A stretch of 26,506 nucleotides of DNA from assembly GCA_964397775.1 (NCBI GenBank), contig CAYNKL010000051.1, positions 1-26,506 on the forward strand. The letters are read 5' to 3'. The stretch is from Allosediminivita sp964397775. Lineage in GTDB: Bacteria > Pseudomonadota > Alphaproteobacteria > Rhodobacterales > Rhodobacteraceae. A program made the translations under genes and the position numbers. The notes beneath the pieces are model-generated. The model ran no database searches and had not been told where the DNA came from. It saw nothing but the letters and a program-made list of their open reading frames with translations. Of the stretch, positions 13,707-21,531 are shown one piece after another. How positions within the stretch are numbered: the stretch's first letter is position 1; every line of letters starts with the position of its first letter.

Positions 13707-16523
13707 ATGACAGACCTTGAAGAGCTTTCCGACACGCAGTTGCCCCCCGGCGCGACGCTTGCGGACGGGCAGTACACCATCACCCGCTTCCTCGCCTCCG
13801 GCGGCTTCGGCATGACCTACATGGCGCAGGACCGGTTCGGCCGCGACGTTGTCATCAAGGAATGCTTTCCGGCGGGCCTGTCGCGGCGGACGCATGACAC
13901 CCGGGTGCGGCCGGCCTCGAAGAGCAGCGAACCGACCTTCGAGAAGTGCATCGCACTGTTCCTGCGCGAGGCCGAGACGCTTGCTGGGCTGAACTCGCCC
14001 CACGTGGTGAACGTGCTGACGGCCTTCACCGAGAACGGCACCGCCTACATGGTGATGAACTACGTTCAGGGGTCGGATTTCCAGACGGTCATCGACCGCT
14101 ACCCCGAGCGGCTGACGCCGGACTACGTGATGATGTTCGCACATTACCTGCTGAGCGCCGTCGCGACCGTGCATTCTGCGAACATCCTGCACCGCGACAT
14201 CAAGCCGGGGAACATCCTCGTCGACCCCGAGGGCAAGCCGGTGGTGATCGACTTCGGCGCGGCGCGGGTGGAGGCGACCAAGCAGAGCGTGAAGCTGTCG
14301 ACCCTGCCGGTGGTGGCCGACGGCTATTCGCCGAACGAATTCTATATCACCGGGGTGGAGCAGGGCCCGGCGAGCGATCTCTACTCGGTGGCCGCTACCT
14401 TCTACGCGGCCATCACCGGACATGCGCCGCCGCCCGCGCCCGAGCGCAATCAAGCGCTTGCCGAACAGAAGACCGATCCGCTGGTGCCGCTGACCGGCAA
14501 CCACCCCGGCTATGCGCCGGCCTTTCTCGCATCGATCGACCAGACGCTGTCGCTGGCGCGGCGGGACCGGATTCAGAGTGCGGGGGAGTGGCAGGAGATG
14601 CTGCGCCCCGTGATGCCGGACACGATGGCCCTGGGTCAGAGCGTGGCGCAGAACTACGCCGCTGCGCAGCCCCCGCCCGCGCCGCCAAAGCCGATCCTGG
14701 GCAAGCTGCTGCTCGCCTCGGTCGCGGGGCTCGCGATCGGTGCGGTGGCAATGGCGGCGGTGTCGGGGTCGTTCGGAAGCCGGTTGCCCGCGATCCCGAC
14801 GGATGTGGCGGCGCTTCATGCTCGGGCGACGCAGGCCGAAAACGAAACCGAGGCCCTGCGCGACCGGCTGACGGTCGGGGCCGGGCAGCTTGCCGATGCA
14901 GAGAACCGGATCACCACCCTGTCGGCGCAGCTCGAAAACGCCCGCCAGCAGCGCGGCACCGAGGTCGCGGCGCTGGAGCAGCGGCTTGCGGACGCCGAAA
15001 CCGCCTCGCAGCAGCTACAGTCGCAGCTCGATGCCGCCTCGCTCGGGGAGAGCCAGCAGGTGGCGGCCCTGCGCGATCAGCTCGACACGGCGCAGCGGCG
15101 GATCACGGGGCTGATAGCGGACCTTCAGCAGGCGCAGGCGAACGGGAATACTTCGAGCGCCGAGTTGGAACGGCAGCTGAGCGAAGAGCGCAACACGAGC
15201 GCGGCGCTGCAGGCCGAGCTGGACCGGGCCACGCAGGGCGAGAGCACGCAGCTCGAAAGCCTGCGGGCCGAATTGCGCGAGACGGAGCGCGCCCTGCAGG
15301 GCGCCCGCGCCGACGACAGCCGGACGGAAGCGCGGCTTCAGGACCTGAGCACCCAGCTGACCACGGCGCTTGCCCGCTTGTCCGACGAGCAACGTCGCCG
15401 GTCCGATCTGGCGCAGGGCACGCGGGATCAGGAGACAGAGCTGGCGGCACTGCGGCGTGAGCTTCAGCAGGCCCGCGACGAGGCGCAGGCCGAGATCGCG
15501 CGGCTGAACGTGCAGTTGCGGCAGGCGCAGGGGCCGCAGGGGCAGGACGGAGCACGGCTGCTGCCCGCGGTCCAGCAGCAGGCCGACCCCGGCCCCGCGG
15601 TGCAGCCTTCGGGGCCGGCTGCCAGCCTCGCGGCCTGGCGGCGCGACACCTTCGGGTCGCAGGTGCTGCGCGGGCATACCGAGGTGGTGCGCGCCGTCGC
15701 CTTCGACCCACGCGGCGATCTGATCGTGTCCGGGGGCAACGACAACACCGTCCGCGTCTGGGACGCGGAAACCGGTCGGTTGCGCCAGACACTGACCGGA
15801 CACGAGAAGGACGTGACATCGGTGGCATTCAGCCCCGACGGGCAGTTCTTCATCTCGGCCTCGGACGAGGGCCGGATCACCGTCTGGGACACTCGCCGAC
15901 TGACCCAGCGTCGCAGCATCGAGACGGGCAATACCTTCGTGCAGTCGGCGGTGGTCGGCCCCCGCAGCGAACGGATCGCCGCCGGGCTGCCGGACGGGTC
16001 GGTTCGGATCTGGGGGAGGGAGAATGCGCCGCCGCAGGTCATCGACGCGCACAGCGACTGGGTCACCGGCGTGGCCTTCAGCCCGGACGGAAACCTGATC
16101 GTCTCGGGGAGCTACGACCGGACGGTGCGGATCTGGGATGCCCGGACCGAGGCGCTTCTGGCCGATCTCGACGATGCCGAGGCCTGGATCACCTCGGTCT
16201 CCTTCGCACCGGACGGGCAGACGCTCTACGCCACGACGCAGGACGAGATGGTGCTGGCCTGGACCCGGTCGGGCGACACTTGGCGGCTGGCCGATGCACC
16301 GACCCCGGGCGTGACCAGCATCGCCGCCTCGCCGTCGAGCGAGTTCCTCGTGACGGGGTCGGACGACAGCCAGGTGCAGCTGCGCGACCGGGATCTGCGT
16401 GTGCGCCGCGTGCTGGGCGGTCACGGAGACCAGATCCGCGCCGTGGCAGTAGGGCCAGACGGCCGGCAGATCATCTCGGCATCGGACGACGAAACGCTGC
16501 GCTTACTGACGCTCGACGAATGA
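13707..16523 (+). CDS. Transmembrane Ser/Thr protein kinase with coiled coil and WD40 propeller
   Basis: The 938-aa protein starts with a Hanks-type kinase domain (about 23-300): glycine loop FLASGGFGMTY (28-38), catalytic Lys51 in VIKE, HRDIKPGN (162-169), DFG (182-184) and an activation loop with T191, S198 and T199 before GYSPNE. All catalytic residues are present, so it should be active. After a Pro-rich linker comes one TM helix (about 332-354). Residues about 365-615 form a long coiled coil with Gln/Ala/Leu heptads and two related segments marked by GESQQ and GESTQ. From about residue 648 seven WD40-type repeats run to the C-terminus, enough for a closed propeller. With the kinase cytoplasmic, coil and propeller are predicted periplasmic. 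No upstream signal peptide contradicts this. It is the only kinase in the cluster. Confidence 0.95.
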   Translation: MTDLEELSDTQLPPGATLADGQYTITRFLASGGFGMTYMAQDRFGRDVVIKECFPAGLSRRTHDTRVRPASKSSEPTFEKCIALFLREAETLAGLNSPHVVNVLTAFTENGTAYMVMNYVQGSDFQTVIDRYPERLTPDYVMMFAHYLLSAVATVHSANILHRDIKPGNILVDPEGKPVVIDFGAARVEATKQSVKLSTLPVVADGYSPNEFYITGVEQGPASDLYSVAATFYAAITGHAPPPAPERNQALAEQKTDPLVPLTGNHPGYAPAFLASIDQTLSLARRDRIQSAGEWQEMLRPVMPDTMALGQSVAQNYAAAQPPPAPPKPILGKLLLASVAGLAIGAVAMAAVSGSFGSRLPAIPTDVAALHARATQAENETEALRDRLTVGAGQLADAENRITTLSAQLENARQQRGTEVAALEQRLADAETASQQLQSQLDAASLGESQQVAALRDQLDTAQRRITGLIADLQQAQANGNTSSAELERQLSEERNTSAALQAELDRATQGESTQLESLRAELRETERALQGARADDSRTEARLQDLSTQLTTALARLSDEQRRRSDLAQGTRDQETELAALRRELQQARDEAQAEIARLNVQLRQAQGPQGQDGARLLPAVQQQADPGPAVQPSGPAASLAAWRRDTFGSQVLRGHTEVVRAVAFDPRGDLIVSGGNDNTVRVWDAETGRLRQTLTGHEKDVTSVAFSPDGQFFISASDEGRITVWDTRRLTQRRSIETGNTFVQSAVVGPRSERIAAGLPDGSVRIWGRENAPPQVIDAHSDWVTGVAFSPDGNLIVSGSYDRTVRIWDARTEALLADLDDAEAWITSVSFAPDGQTLYATTQDEMVLAWTRSGDTWRLADAPTPGVTSIAASPSSEFLVTGSDDSQVQLRDRDLRVRRVLGGHGDQIRAVAVGPDGRQIISASDDETLRLLTLDE

Positions 16524-16571
16524 CCGGAGGCAAACTGAGTTGAACCCAGAGCAATTCACAAGGTTCTGACC

Positions 16572-17522
16572 ATGAAATCCCTCGTCGCCACAGCCGCTTT
16601 CCTGCTTTTCACCGGCGCCGCTTCGGCGGACTGCGCCTCGGCGCGCGAGGCATGGGATGCCCAGGCCCCGGTCACCCCGGTCTCCGAACTGATCCGCAGG
16701 GCGCGCGGGCTGCAGGACCTTGGCTGTGACGCCGAGGTCGTCCGCACGGCGCTTCAGACAACCTCGTCGCTGGCCGCGCGTCGGGCGAGTTCGCTGCTGC
16801 AGTCTGGCGACACGGAAAAGGCGGCGGCATTGCTCGACAGCGCGCCCCTCATGCACTGGGAGGTGCTGGCGATGCGCGGGGCGCTGGCCAGCCGGAGGGG
16901 CGCCTTCGACGAGGCGGCGCGGGCCTACAACCTCGCACTCGACACGCTGGGCGCGGCGGATGTGACTGCGCAGAACCCCGGGCTCGAGCCGGCAGTGCCA
17001 CGGCTTGTCGCGCTGGCGCAGGAGGCGATGCTGGTCAGCGGATCGACGCGGGCCACGATCCGCGTCGACGGAAGCGTGAGCGGCGTGATGCGGGCGCTGG
17101 AGCTCGGGCTGCGCGGCGGCAGTGACGGCGGCGCCTACAACGTCGTGGCCTCGGCCTCGGGCGCGATCGACCGCATCCTTCTGCCGCTGCGCTTCGAGCC
17201 CGGCACCGACAGGCTGACGCAGGAGTCCGAGGCGGAGGCGCGAGCCCTTGCCGGCTACCTGCGCGGCCTGCCTTCGGGCATCTCGCTGCGGATCGTCGGG
17301 CATACGGACGCCGAGGGATCGAGCCTTGAAAACCGCATCCTGTCCCTCGAGCGCGCCGAGGCGGTGCGGGACTACCTGGAGGGACGCGGTGTCGGGGCAG
17401 TCATCCGGGTGGATGGGCGGGGTGGTGAGGACCCGCCGCGGATCCTGGAGCAAGGCATTTACACGCCGGAGCAGCAGCGCCTTATCGCGCGTCGGATAGA
17501 AGTGATTTTTGAAAATGAATAG
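16572..17522 (+). CDS. Secreted TPR-like / OmpA-like peptidoglycan-binding protein
   Basis: The 316-aa protein has a signal peptide (1-19, ending ASA before DC), a helical middle with TPR-like repeats (for example GAFDEAARAYNLALD near 109-123) and a C-terminal OmpA-like domain (about 203-316). The latter shows LLPLRFEPGTDRL, the loop IVGHTDAEGSS, and NRILSLERAEAVRDYL, matching the family's peptidoglycan-contact Asp and Arg positions. There is no beta-barrel. A Cys right after the predicted cleavage site follows DC rather than a lipobox, so a lipoprotein is not supported. It should sit in the periplasm on the cell wall. Its last codons overlap the caspase start (ATGAATAG), so both are translated together and probably form a functional pair. 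Confidence 0.9.
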   Translation: MKSLVATAAFLLFTGAASADCASAREAWDAQAPVTPVSELIRRARGLQDLGCDAEVVRTALQTTSSLAARRASSLLQSGDTEKAAALLDSAPLMHWEVLAMRGALASRRGAFDEAARAYNLALDTLGAADVTAQNPGLEPAVPRLVALAQEAMLVSGSTRATIRVDGSVSGVMRALELGLRGGSDGGAYNVVASASGAIDRILLPLRFEPGTDRLTQESEAEARALAGYLRGLPSGISLRIVGHTDAEGSSLENRILSLERAEAVRDYLEGRGVGAVIRVDGRGGEDPPRILEQGIYTPEQQRLIARRIEVIFENE

Positions 17523-19110
17523 CAGCCCCCTTCTCGCCGCAGCGGCCTTGGCCCTGCTTGCGGCGCCCCCTGCCCGTGCCGGTCAGCATGCACTGGTTGT
17601 GGGCATCAACGAATACGCCGCCTTCCAGCCCTACTCGGCGGGCATGCCGCGTGGACAGCCCTACGATCTTCTGGGCGCCCGCAACGATGCCGAGACCGTG
17701 GCCACGGCGCTGCGTGCGGCCGGTGTCGAGCTGGCCGAGGATCGCGTGCTGATGGACGAGGGCGCCACGGTGCAGGCCTTTCTCGATGCCTTCGAGCGGC
17801 TGAAGGCCGCGGCCGATCCCGGCGACACGCTGATCGTGACCTTTGCCGGGCATGGCGCGCAGGAGCGCGAGGCCTCGGAACCCTACGACGAGGAAGACGG
17901 GCTCGACGAAATCATCATGTTCCACGACTTCGATCCCTCGCGCCCCGGGACGGGTCGGCTGTCGGACGACGAGCTGCGCACGCTGATGCAGGGCGCGTCG
18001 GAATACCAGGTGGTCTGGGTCTTCGATTCCTGTCACGCGGGTGGGCTTGTGCGGTCGGCGGCCTTCACGCTGTCGCGCTTCGGCGGGATCTTCGACGGGC
18101 TGCCGGATCCGAGCCTTGCCAACGTGCCGCCGACGCCCGACAGCGAGAGCTTCGAGGGCCTGCCCCACGTGACACAGATCCTCGCCACGGCGAGCGAGGT
18201 GCTGCGGATCAACGAAACCGAGATTGACGGCAAGATGCACGGCGCGCTGTCGTGGTATTTCGCCGAGGCGCTTTCGGGGGCGGCGGATGCCGATGGCGAC
18301 AACGCCCTGAGCCGCGGAGAGCTGGCGTCTTTCCTCGAACAGCGGGTCTTTGCCCGGATGAACCAGAGCCAGCAGCCGCGGCTTTTCCCCGAGGGTGACG
18401 ACCAGCGGGTCCTGTCGCTGACGTCGGCGCGCGCCACGCGACCACAGGGGCCGAGCGCGCCCGAACGCGTGTCGGTGAACTTCCTCGGTGCGTTGCCGCC
18501 GGGGCTCGACCCCGAGAAGATCACGCGCGTGCCGACCGGGGCGGTCTTGACCTTCGAGGAACAGGGCGCCGGGCTTTGGGATGTGTACAACCACACGGGC
18601 GACCGCATCACGAGCGTCAGCGCATCGGCGGGGGAGAACCGCTCGGACGACTGGCCGAAGGAAGCGGACGCGCTGGTGGCGCGGGCGATCGGCCTCGCGA
18701 CGCTGGATTCGCTCACTGTGGCCTCCGAACCGCCGGTGTCGATCACCGCGCAGCATGGCAACGGCACGCTGTCGCTCGGGCAGGAAGCGAGTTTCGACTT
18801 CGTGCCCCCGAGCGAGGCGAAGCCCTATCTTACGCTGTTCAACGTGGCCGCCAACGGCAATATCCAGCCGCTGTTTCCGGAGCGGCCCGGCGGAGGGCTG
18901 GTGGCGTCCGAAGGGATCTCGGCCACCTTCGCGGTGGTGCCGCCGACCGGGGCGGACCAGCTCTATGCAGTCGCCTGCCCCGGACCCGCAGAGGACCTGC
19001 ACCGGGCCTTGCAGGCAGGGGCCGGCAAGCGGATCGACCCGGCGCTGGCCGACACGATCCGGGGGCGGGACTGCCAGGTGGGCTCCATCGGGCTTTACAC
19101 CCAGAACTGA
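17515..19110 (+). CDS. Periplasmic caspase-like (peptidase C14) protein with DUF4384-like tail
   Basis: The 531-aa product has a signal peptide (1-22, cleavage after RA near GQHALVVGINEY) and a caspase/metacaspase p20 domain (about 24-280). The catalytic dyad is intact: His113 in FAGHGAQ and Cys173 in DSCHAGG. An acidic stretch EPYDEEDGLDE (122-132) follows the histidine, as in metacaspase-like enzymes. Around residues 259-270 DADGDNALSRGE matches an EF-hand calcium loop. The C-terminal part contains a beta-rich region (about 405-490) with PYLTLFNVAANGNIQPLFPE, like DUF4384 domains that accompany bacterial caspases. I chose ATG 17515, six bases after an in-frame TTG. It is the last gene of the cluster, overlapping the OmpA-like gene. 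Its substrate is unknown; localisation points to envelope targets. Confidence 0.92.
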   Translation: MNSSPLLAAAALALLAAPPARAGQHALVVGINEYAAFQPYSAGMPRGQPYDLLGARNDAETVATALRAAGVELAEDRVLMDEGATVQAFLDAFERLKAAADPGDTLIVTFAGHGAQEREASEPYDEEDGLDEIIMFHDFDPSRPGTGRLSDDELRTLMQGASEYQVVWVFDSCHAGGLVRSAAFTLSRFGGIFDGLPDPSLANVPPTPDSESFEGLPHVTQILATASEVLRINETEIDGKMHGALSWYFAEALSGAADADGDNALSRGELASFLEQRVFARMNQSQQPRLFPEGDDQRVLSLTSARATRPQGPSAPERVSVNFLGALPPGLDPEKITRVPTGAVLTFEEQGAGLWDVYNHTGDRITSVSASAGENRSDDWPKEADALVARAIGLATLDSLTVASEPPVSITAQHGNGTLSLGQEASFDFVPPSEAKPYLTLFNVAANGNIQPLFPERPGGGLVASEGISATFAVVPPTGADQLYAVACPGPAEDLHRALQAGAGKRIDPALADTIRGRDCQVGSIGLYTQN

Positions 19111-19150
19111 GCCCACGGGTCAGTTCCGAAGCGCCGCAAAGGAGGGCGCC

Positions 19151-19873
19151 TTACACCCGCGCGAGTGTCCGGCTGGCAAGGCGCTGGTAGTAGGGCATCG
19201 TTTCTTCCACCAGTTCGGCGACGCGGCCCCTAACCTCGGGCAGCGGCCCCTCGGCCCCGGCAAAGCCGGTGCTGGCATGCAGGCTCTTGTACCAGTGCGG
19301 CGCCCAGACGCCGTCGCAACCCTTGGGACCGGAGGGCCAGGCGAGCATCGCCGGATCGAAGGGGATGCCGATCGCCTCGCAAAGAGCGCGCAGCATACCC
19401 TCGGGGTCTTCACGGATGTCGGCGCTGTCGATGACCACAGGCTCCTGGCCCATGGCCTTCACCTCGTCGAAAAGCTCGGCCTGCAGGTCATAGCCGAGAT
19501 CGGTCGCGACCGTCTCGGGGTAGCCCTTGAGAAAGCTCGAGGCGACGCGGGCGGGATGCCGGATCAGGAAGACGTTGACGCAGTCGGCCGTGAAGTCGCG
19601 CGGCACGCCGGGGATCATGTGCTGGCACATGTGCTTCTGATAGAAATGCGCCTTGCCGCCCGGGGCAGGCCCGCGCAGCTGGTCCTGCACGGTTTCCGCA
19701 TCCTCGGGGCGCGAGGCCATGATCGCGTCCGCCATCGGGTGGGCGAGGCCGGTCATGCGCAGGTAGGGGCCATAAAACGGCTCGTCGATCACGGCGCAGT
19801 CGGCGCGCTGATCGAAGGCGTACATCATGGCCGAGGATAGGTTTCGCGGGCCGCTCCACATCGCGATGTTCAT
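19151..19873 (-). CDS. Sulfotransferase-family P-loop protein
   Basis: The 240-aa protein carries the 5'-phosphosulfate-binding loop WSGPRNLSSAMMYAF near its N-terminus and VFLIRHPARVASSF (about 104-117), the 3'-phosphate-binding segment of PAPS-dependent sulfotransferases. It is probably cytoplasmic; the acceptor is unknown. The start at 19873 was chosen because its ATGA overlaps the stop of the upstream aminotransferase gene and homology begins at once. A longer open frame to 20143 is antisense/out of frame in the aminotransferase. The coupling implies that transamination product and sulfotransferase-like activity belong to one pathway, but the family also includes members without proven sulfotransfer. 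Confidence 0.82.
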   Translation of the reverse strand: MNIAMWSGPRNLSSAMMYAFDQRADCAVIDEPFYGPYLRMTGLAHPMADAIMASRPEDAETVQDQLRGPAPGGKAHFYQKHMCQHMIPGVPRDFTADCVNVFLIRHPARVASSFLKGYPETVATDLGYDLQAELFDEVKAMGQEPVVIDSADIREDPEGMLRALCEAIGIPFDPAMLAWPSGPKGCDGVWAPHWYKSLHASTGFAGAEGPLPEVRGRVAELVEETMPYYQRLASRTLARV

Positions 19874-20784
19874 GGGGCGGCATCCTTCTTGACGAGATCG
19901 TAGTAGAGGCCCCGGATGCGTTCGGTCATGGGACCGAGTTCGCCCGTCCCGATGGTGCGGCCGTCGATGTTGCCCACAGGAGTCTGCGCGCCGAAGGTGC
20001 CGGTCAGGAAGGCCTCGTCCGCGCCGTAGGTGTCCACGAGCGAGAAGTTGCGTTCGTGCACCGGGATGCCGTCGGCACGGCAGACGTCGATGACCTTCTG
20101 CCGGGTGATGCCGTTCATGCAGTAGTCGCCGGTGGAGGTCCAAACCTCGCCCTTGCGGACGATGAAGAAGTTGCAGGCGTTGGTGGTGTTCACAAAGCCA
20201 TGCACGTCGAGCATCAGCGCCTCGTCCGCGCCGGCCTTTTCGGCGGCGATGCAGGCAAGGATACAGTTCAGCTTGGAGTGGGAGTTGAGCTTGGGGTCCT
20301 GCGTCATCGGCAGGCCGCGCAGATGCGGCACCGTGGCAAGGCGGATGGGGCGCGGCAGCGCAGGGCGCGAGTGCTCCATGATGATCACGACCGTGGGGCC
20401 CGAGCGGCTGAGCGCGGGATGCTGGAAGGGCCGGGCCTTGACGCCACGCGTCACCATCAGGCGGGCATGGGCGTCGGTTTCCATGCCGTTGGCCTTGCGC
20501 GTTTCCTCGAGCGCGGCGATGACGCCGTCGCGGTCCATGCCGATGTCGAGGTCGACGGCCAGCGACGCCTCGAACAGGCGGTCGAGGTGGTCCTCGAGAA
20601 AGGCCCAGTGTCCCTCGTAGAGCCTCAGCCCTTCCCAGATCCCGTCACCCAGCATGAAGCCGGAATCGAAGACGCTGACCACCGCTTCATTGCGCGGTTT
20701 CAGCGTGCCGTTGACCCAGATGAGGACCTCTTCGTTGCGAGCGTCTTCCTGGGCCTGATGTGTTGTCACCTGATCCATGCCCAT
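19870..20784 (-). CDS. Class IV (branched-chain/D-amino acid type) aminotransferase
   Basis: The 304-aa protein is a fold-type IV PLP aminotransferase. The PLP lysine is in LNSHSKLNCILA (K171 counting from the 20784 start). Other family marks are VFDSGFMLGDGIWEGLRLYEG (split over 38-58), the ALMLDVHGFVNTTNACNFF segment and FLTGTFGAQTPV near the C-terminus, the phosphate-binding region. Branched-chain, D-alanine and aminodeoxychorismate lyase members share these, so substrate is left open. Two close in-frame ATGs (20784 and 20778) are possible starts, and neither has a strong ribosome site. Its stop overlaps the sulfotransferase ATG. It is divergent from msrA across about 110 bases. Confidence 0.88.
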   Translation of the reverse strand: MGMDQVTTHQAQEDARNEEVLIWVNGTLKPRNEAVVSVFDSGFMLGDGIWEGLRLYEGHWAFLEDHLDRLFEASLAVDLDIGMDRDGVIAALEETRKANGMETDAHARLMVTRGVKARPFQHPALSRSGPTVVIIMEHSRPALPRPIRLATVPHLRGLPMTQDPKLNSHSKLNCILACIAAEKAGADEALMLDVHGFVNTTNACNFFIVRKGEVWTSTGDYCMNGITRQKVIDVCRADGIPVHERNFSLVDTYGADEAFLTGTFGAQTPVGNIDGRTIGTGELGPMTERIRGLYYDLVKKDAAP

Positions 20785-20895
20785 TGCTCTAGGCCCGCCA
20801 CGAGCGTCACGCAATCTCACCATGGGGTGAAAGCGTGTCGCAGTGCTTTGACCTTGAGCCGAGATGCTCCACGATCAGGCAAAATGGAGGTGGAA

Positions 20896-21531
20896 ATGCG
20901 TATTATTGCAATGACCCTGATGGCGCTCGCCACGCCAATGCTGGCCGCGCAAAGGGCTTCGGCGGCCGAGATCGTCGTCGCCGGCGGCTGTTTCTGGTGC
21001 GTGGAGGCCGATTTCGAGAAGGTCCAAGGCGTGTCCGAGGTGGTTTCGGGCTACACCGGCGGCACGGTCGAGGATCCGACCTACAAGCAGGTCGTGGCCG
21101 GCGGCACCGGCCATTACGAGGCCGCGCGGATCGAATACGATCCCGATACGGTCAACGTCCGGCAGCTTTACGACCTGTTCTTCCGCTCGGTCGATCCGCT
21201 GGATGCGGGCGGGCAGTTCTGTGACCGCGGCAACAGCTACCGCACGGCGATCTTCGTGGACGGGCCTGAGGAACGGCAGGCAGCAGAGGCTGCCAAGGCC
21301 GAGGCCGCGCAGGTGCTGGGGCAGGAGATCGTGACGCCGATCCTGCCGCTGGAGGCCTTCTACGAGGCCGAGGACTATCACCAGGATTACTACAAGAGCA
21401 CCGAGAAGACGCTGACGCGCTTCGGCTACGTCGACCGGGCGGACGCCTACGCGCGGTATCGCGCGGCCTGCGCCCGCGACGAACGCGTGCGCGAGCTCTG
21501 GGGCGACGCGGCGCCCTTCGCGGGCAGCTAG
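20896..21531 (+). CDS. msrA: Peptide-methionine (S)-S-oxide reductase with signal peptide
   Basis: MsrA reduces the S epimer of methionine sulfoxide in oxidised proteins. The catalytic GGCFWC motif is at 30-35 (Cys32), followed by EADFEKVQGV, SGYTGG, GHYEA and the DYHQDYY segment, all typical. Residues 1-24 form a signal peptide (MRIIAMTLMALA core, ending SAA), so the enzyme is predicted periplasmic, unlike most cytosolic MsrA proteins. ATG 20896 was chosen over ATG 20884 because GGAGG at 20886-20890 is well spaced only for the former. The stop shares the four-base palindrome CTAG with the convergent ribokinase stop. A C-terminal extension supplies a likely resolving Cys (RAACARDERV). Confidence 0.93.
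   Translation: MRIIAMTLMALATPMLAAQRASAAEIVVAGGCFWCVEADFEKVQGVSEVVSGYTGGTVEDPTYKQVVAGGTGHYEAARIEYDPDTVNVRQLYDLFFRSVDPLDAGGQFCDRGNSYRTAIFVDGPEERQAAEAAKAEAAQVLGQEIVTPILPLEAFYEAEDYHQDYYKSTEKTLTRFGYVDRADAYARYRAACARDERVRELWGDAAPFAGS

Noticed and set aside
14850..15550. Tandem-like DNA repeats that might suggest a CRISPR or satellite
   Set aside because: The similarity arises from Gln/Ala/Leu heptads of a coiled coil; there are no exact direct repeats with unique spacers.
15015..16424. Minus-strand 469-codon frame opposite the kinase coiled coil and WD40 repeats
   Set aside because: Antisense shadow; the sense strand encodes recognisable WD40 repeats throughout.
5875..19110. Type VI secretion regulatory locus
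   Set aside because: Kinase, PP2C and FHA genes fit, but no tss/hcp/vgrG/clpV-like gene is present and the caspase, VWA and WD40 parts are not typical of it.
5875..19110. Classic tellurite-resistance (TerY-P) operon
   Set aside because: The VWA, PP2C and kinase trio is present, but no TerB, TerC, TerD or TerZ-like gene is seen, and the VWA domain is predicted to be exported.
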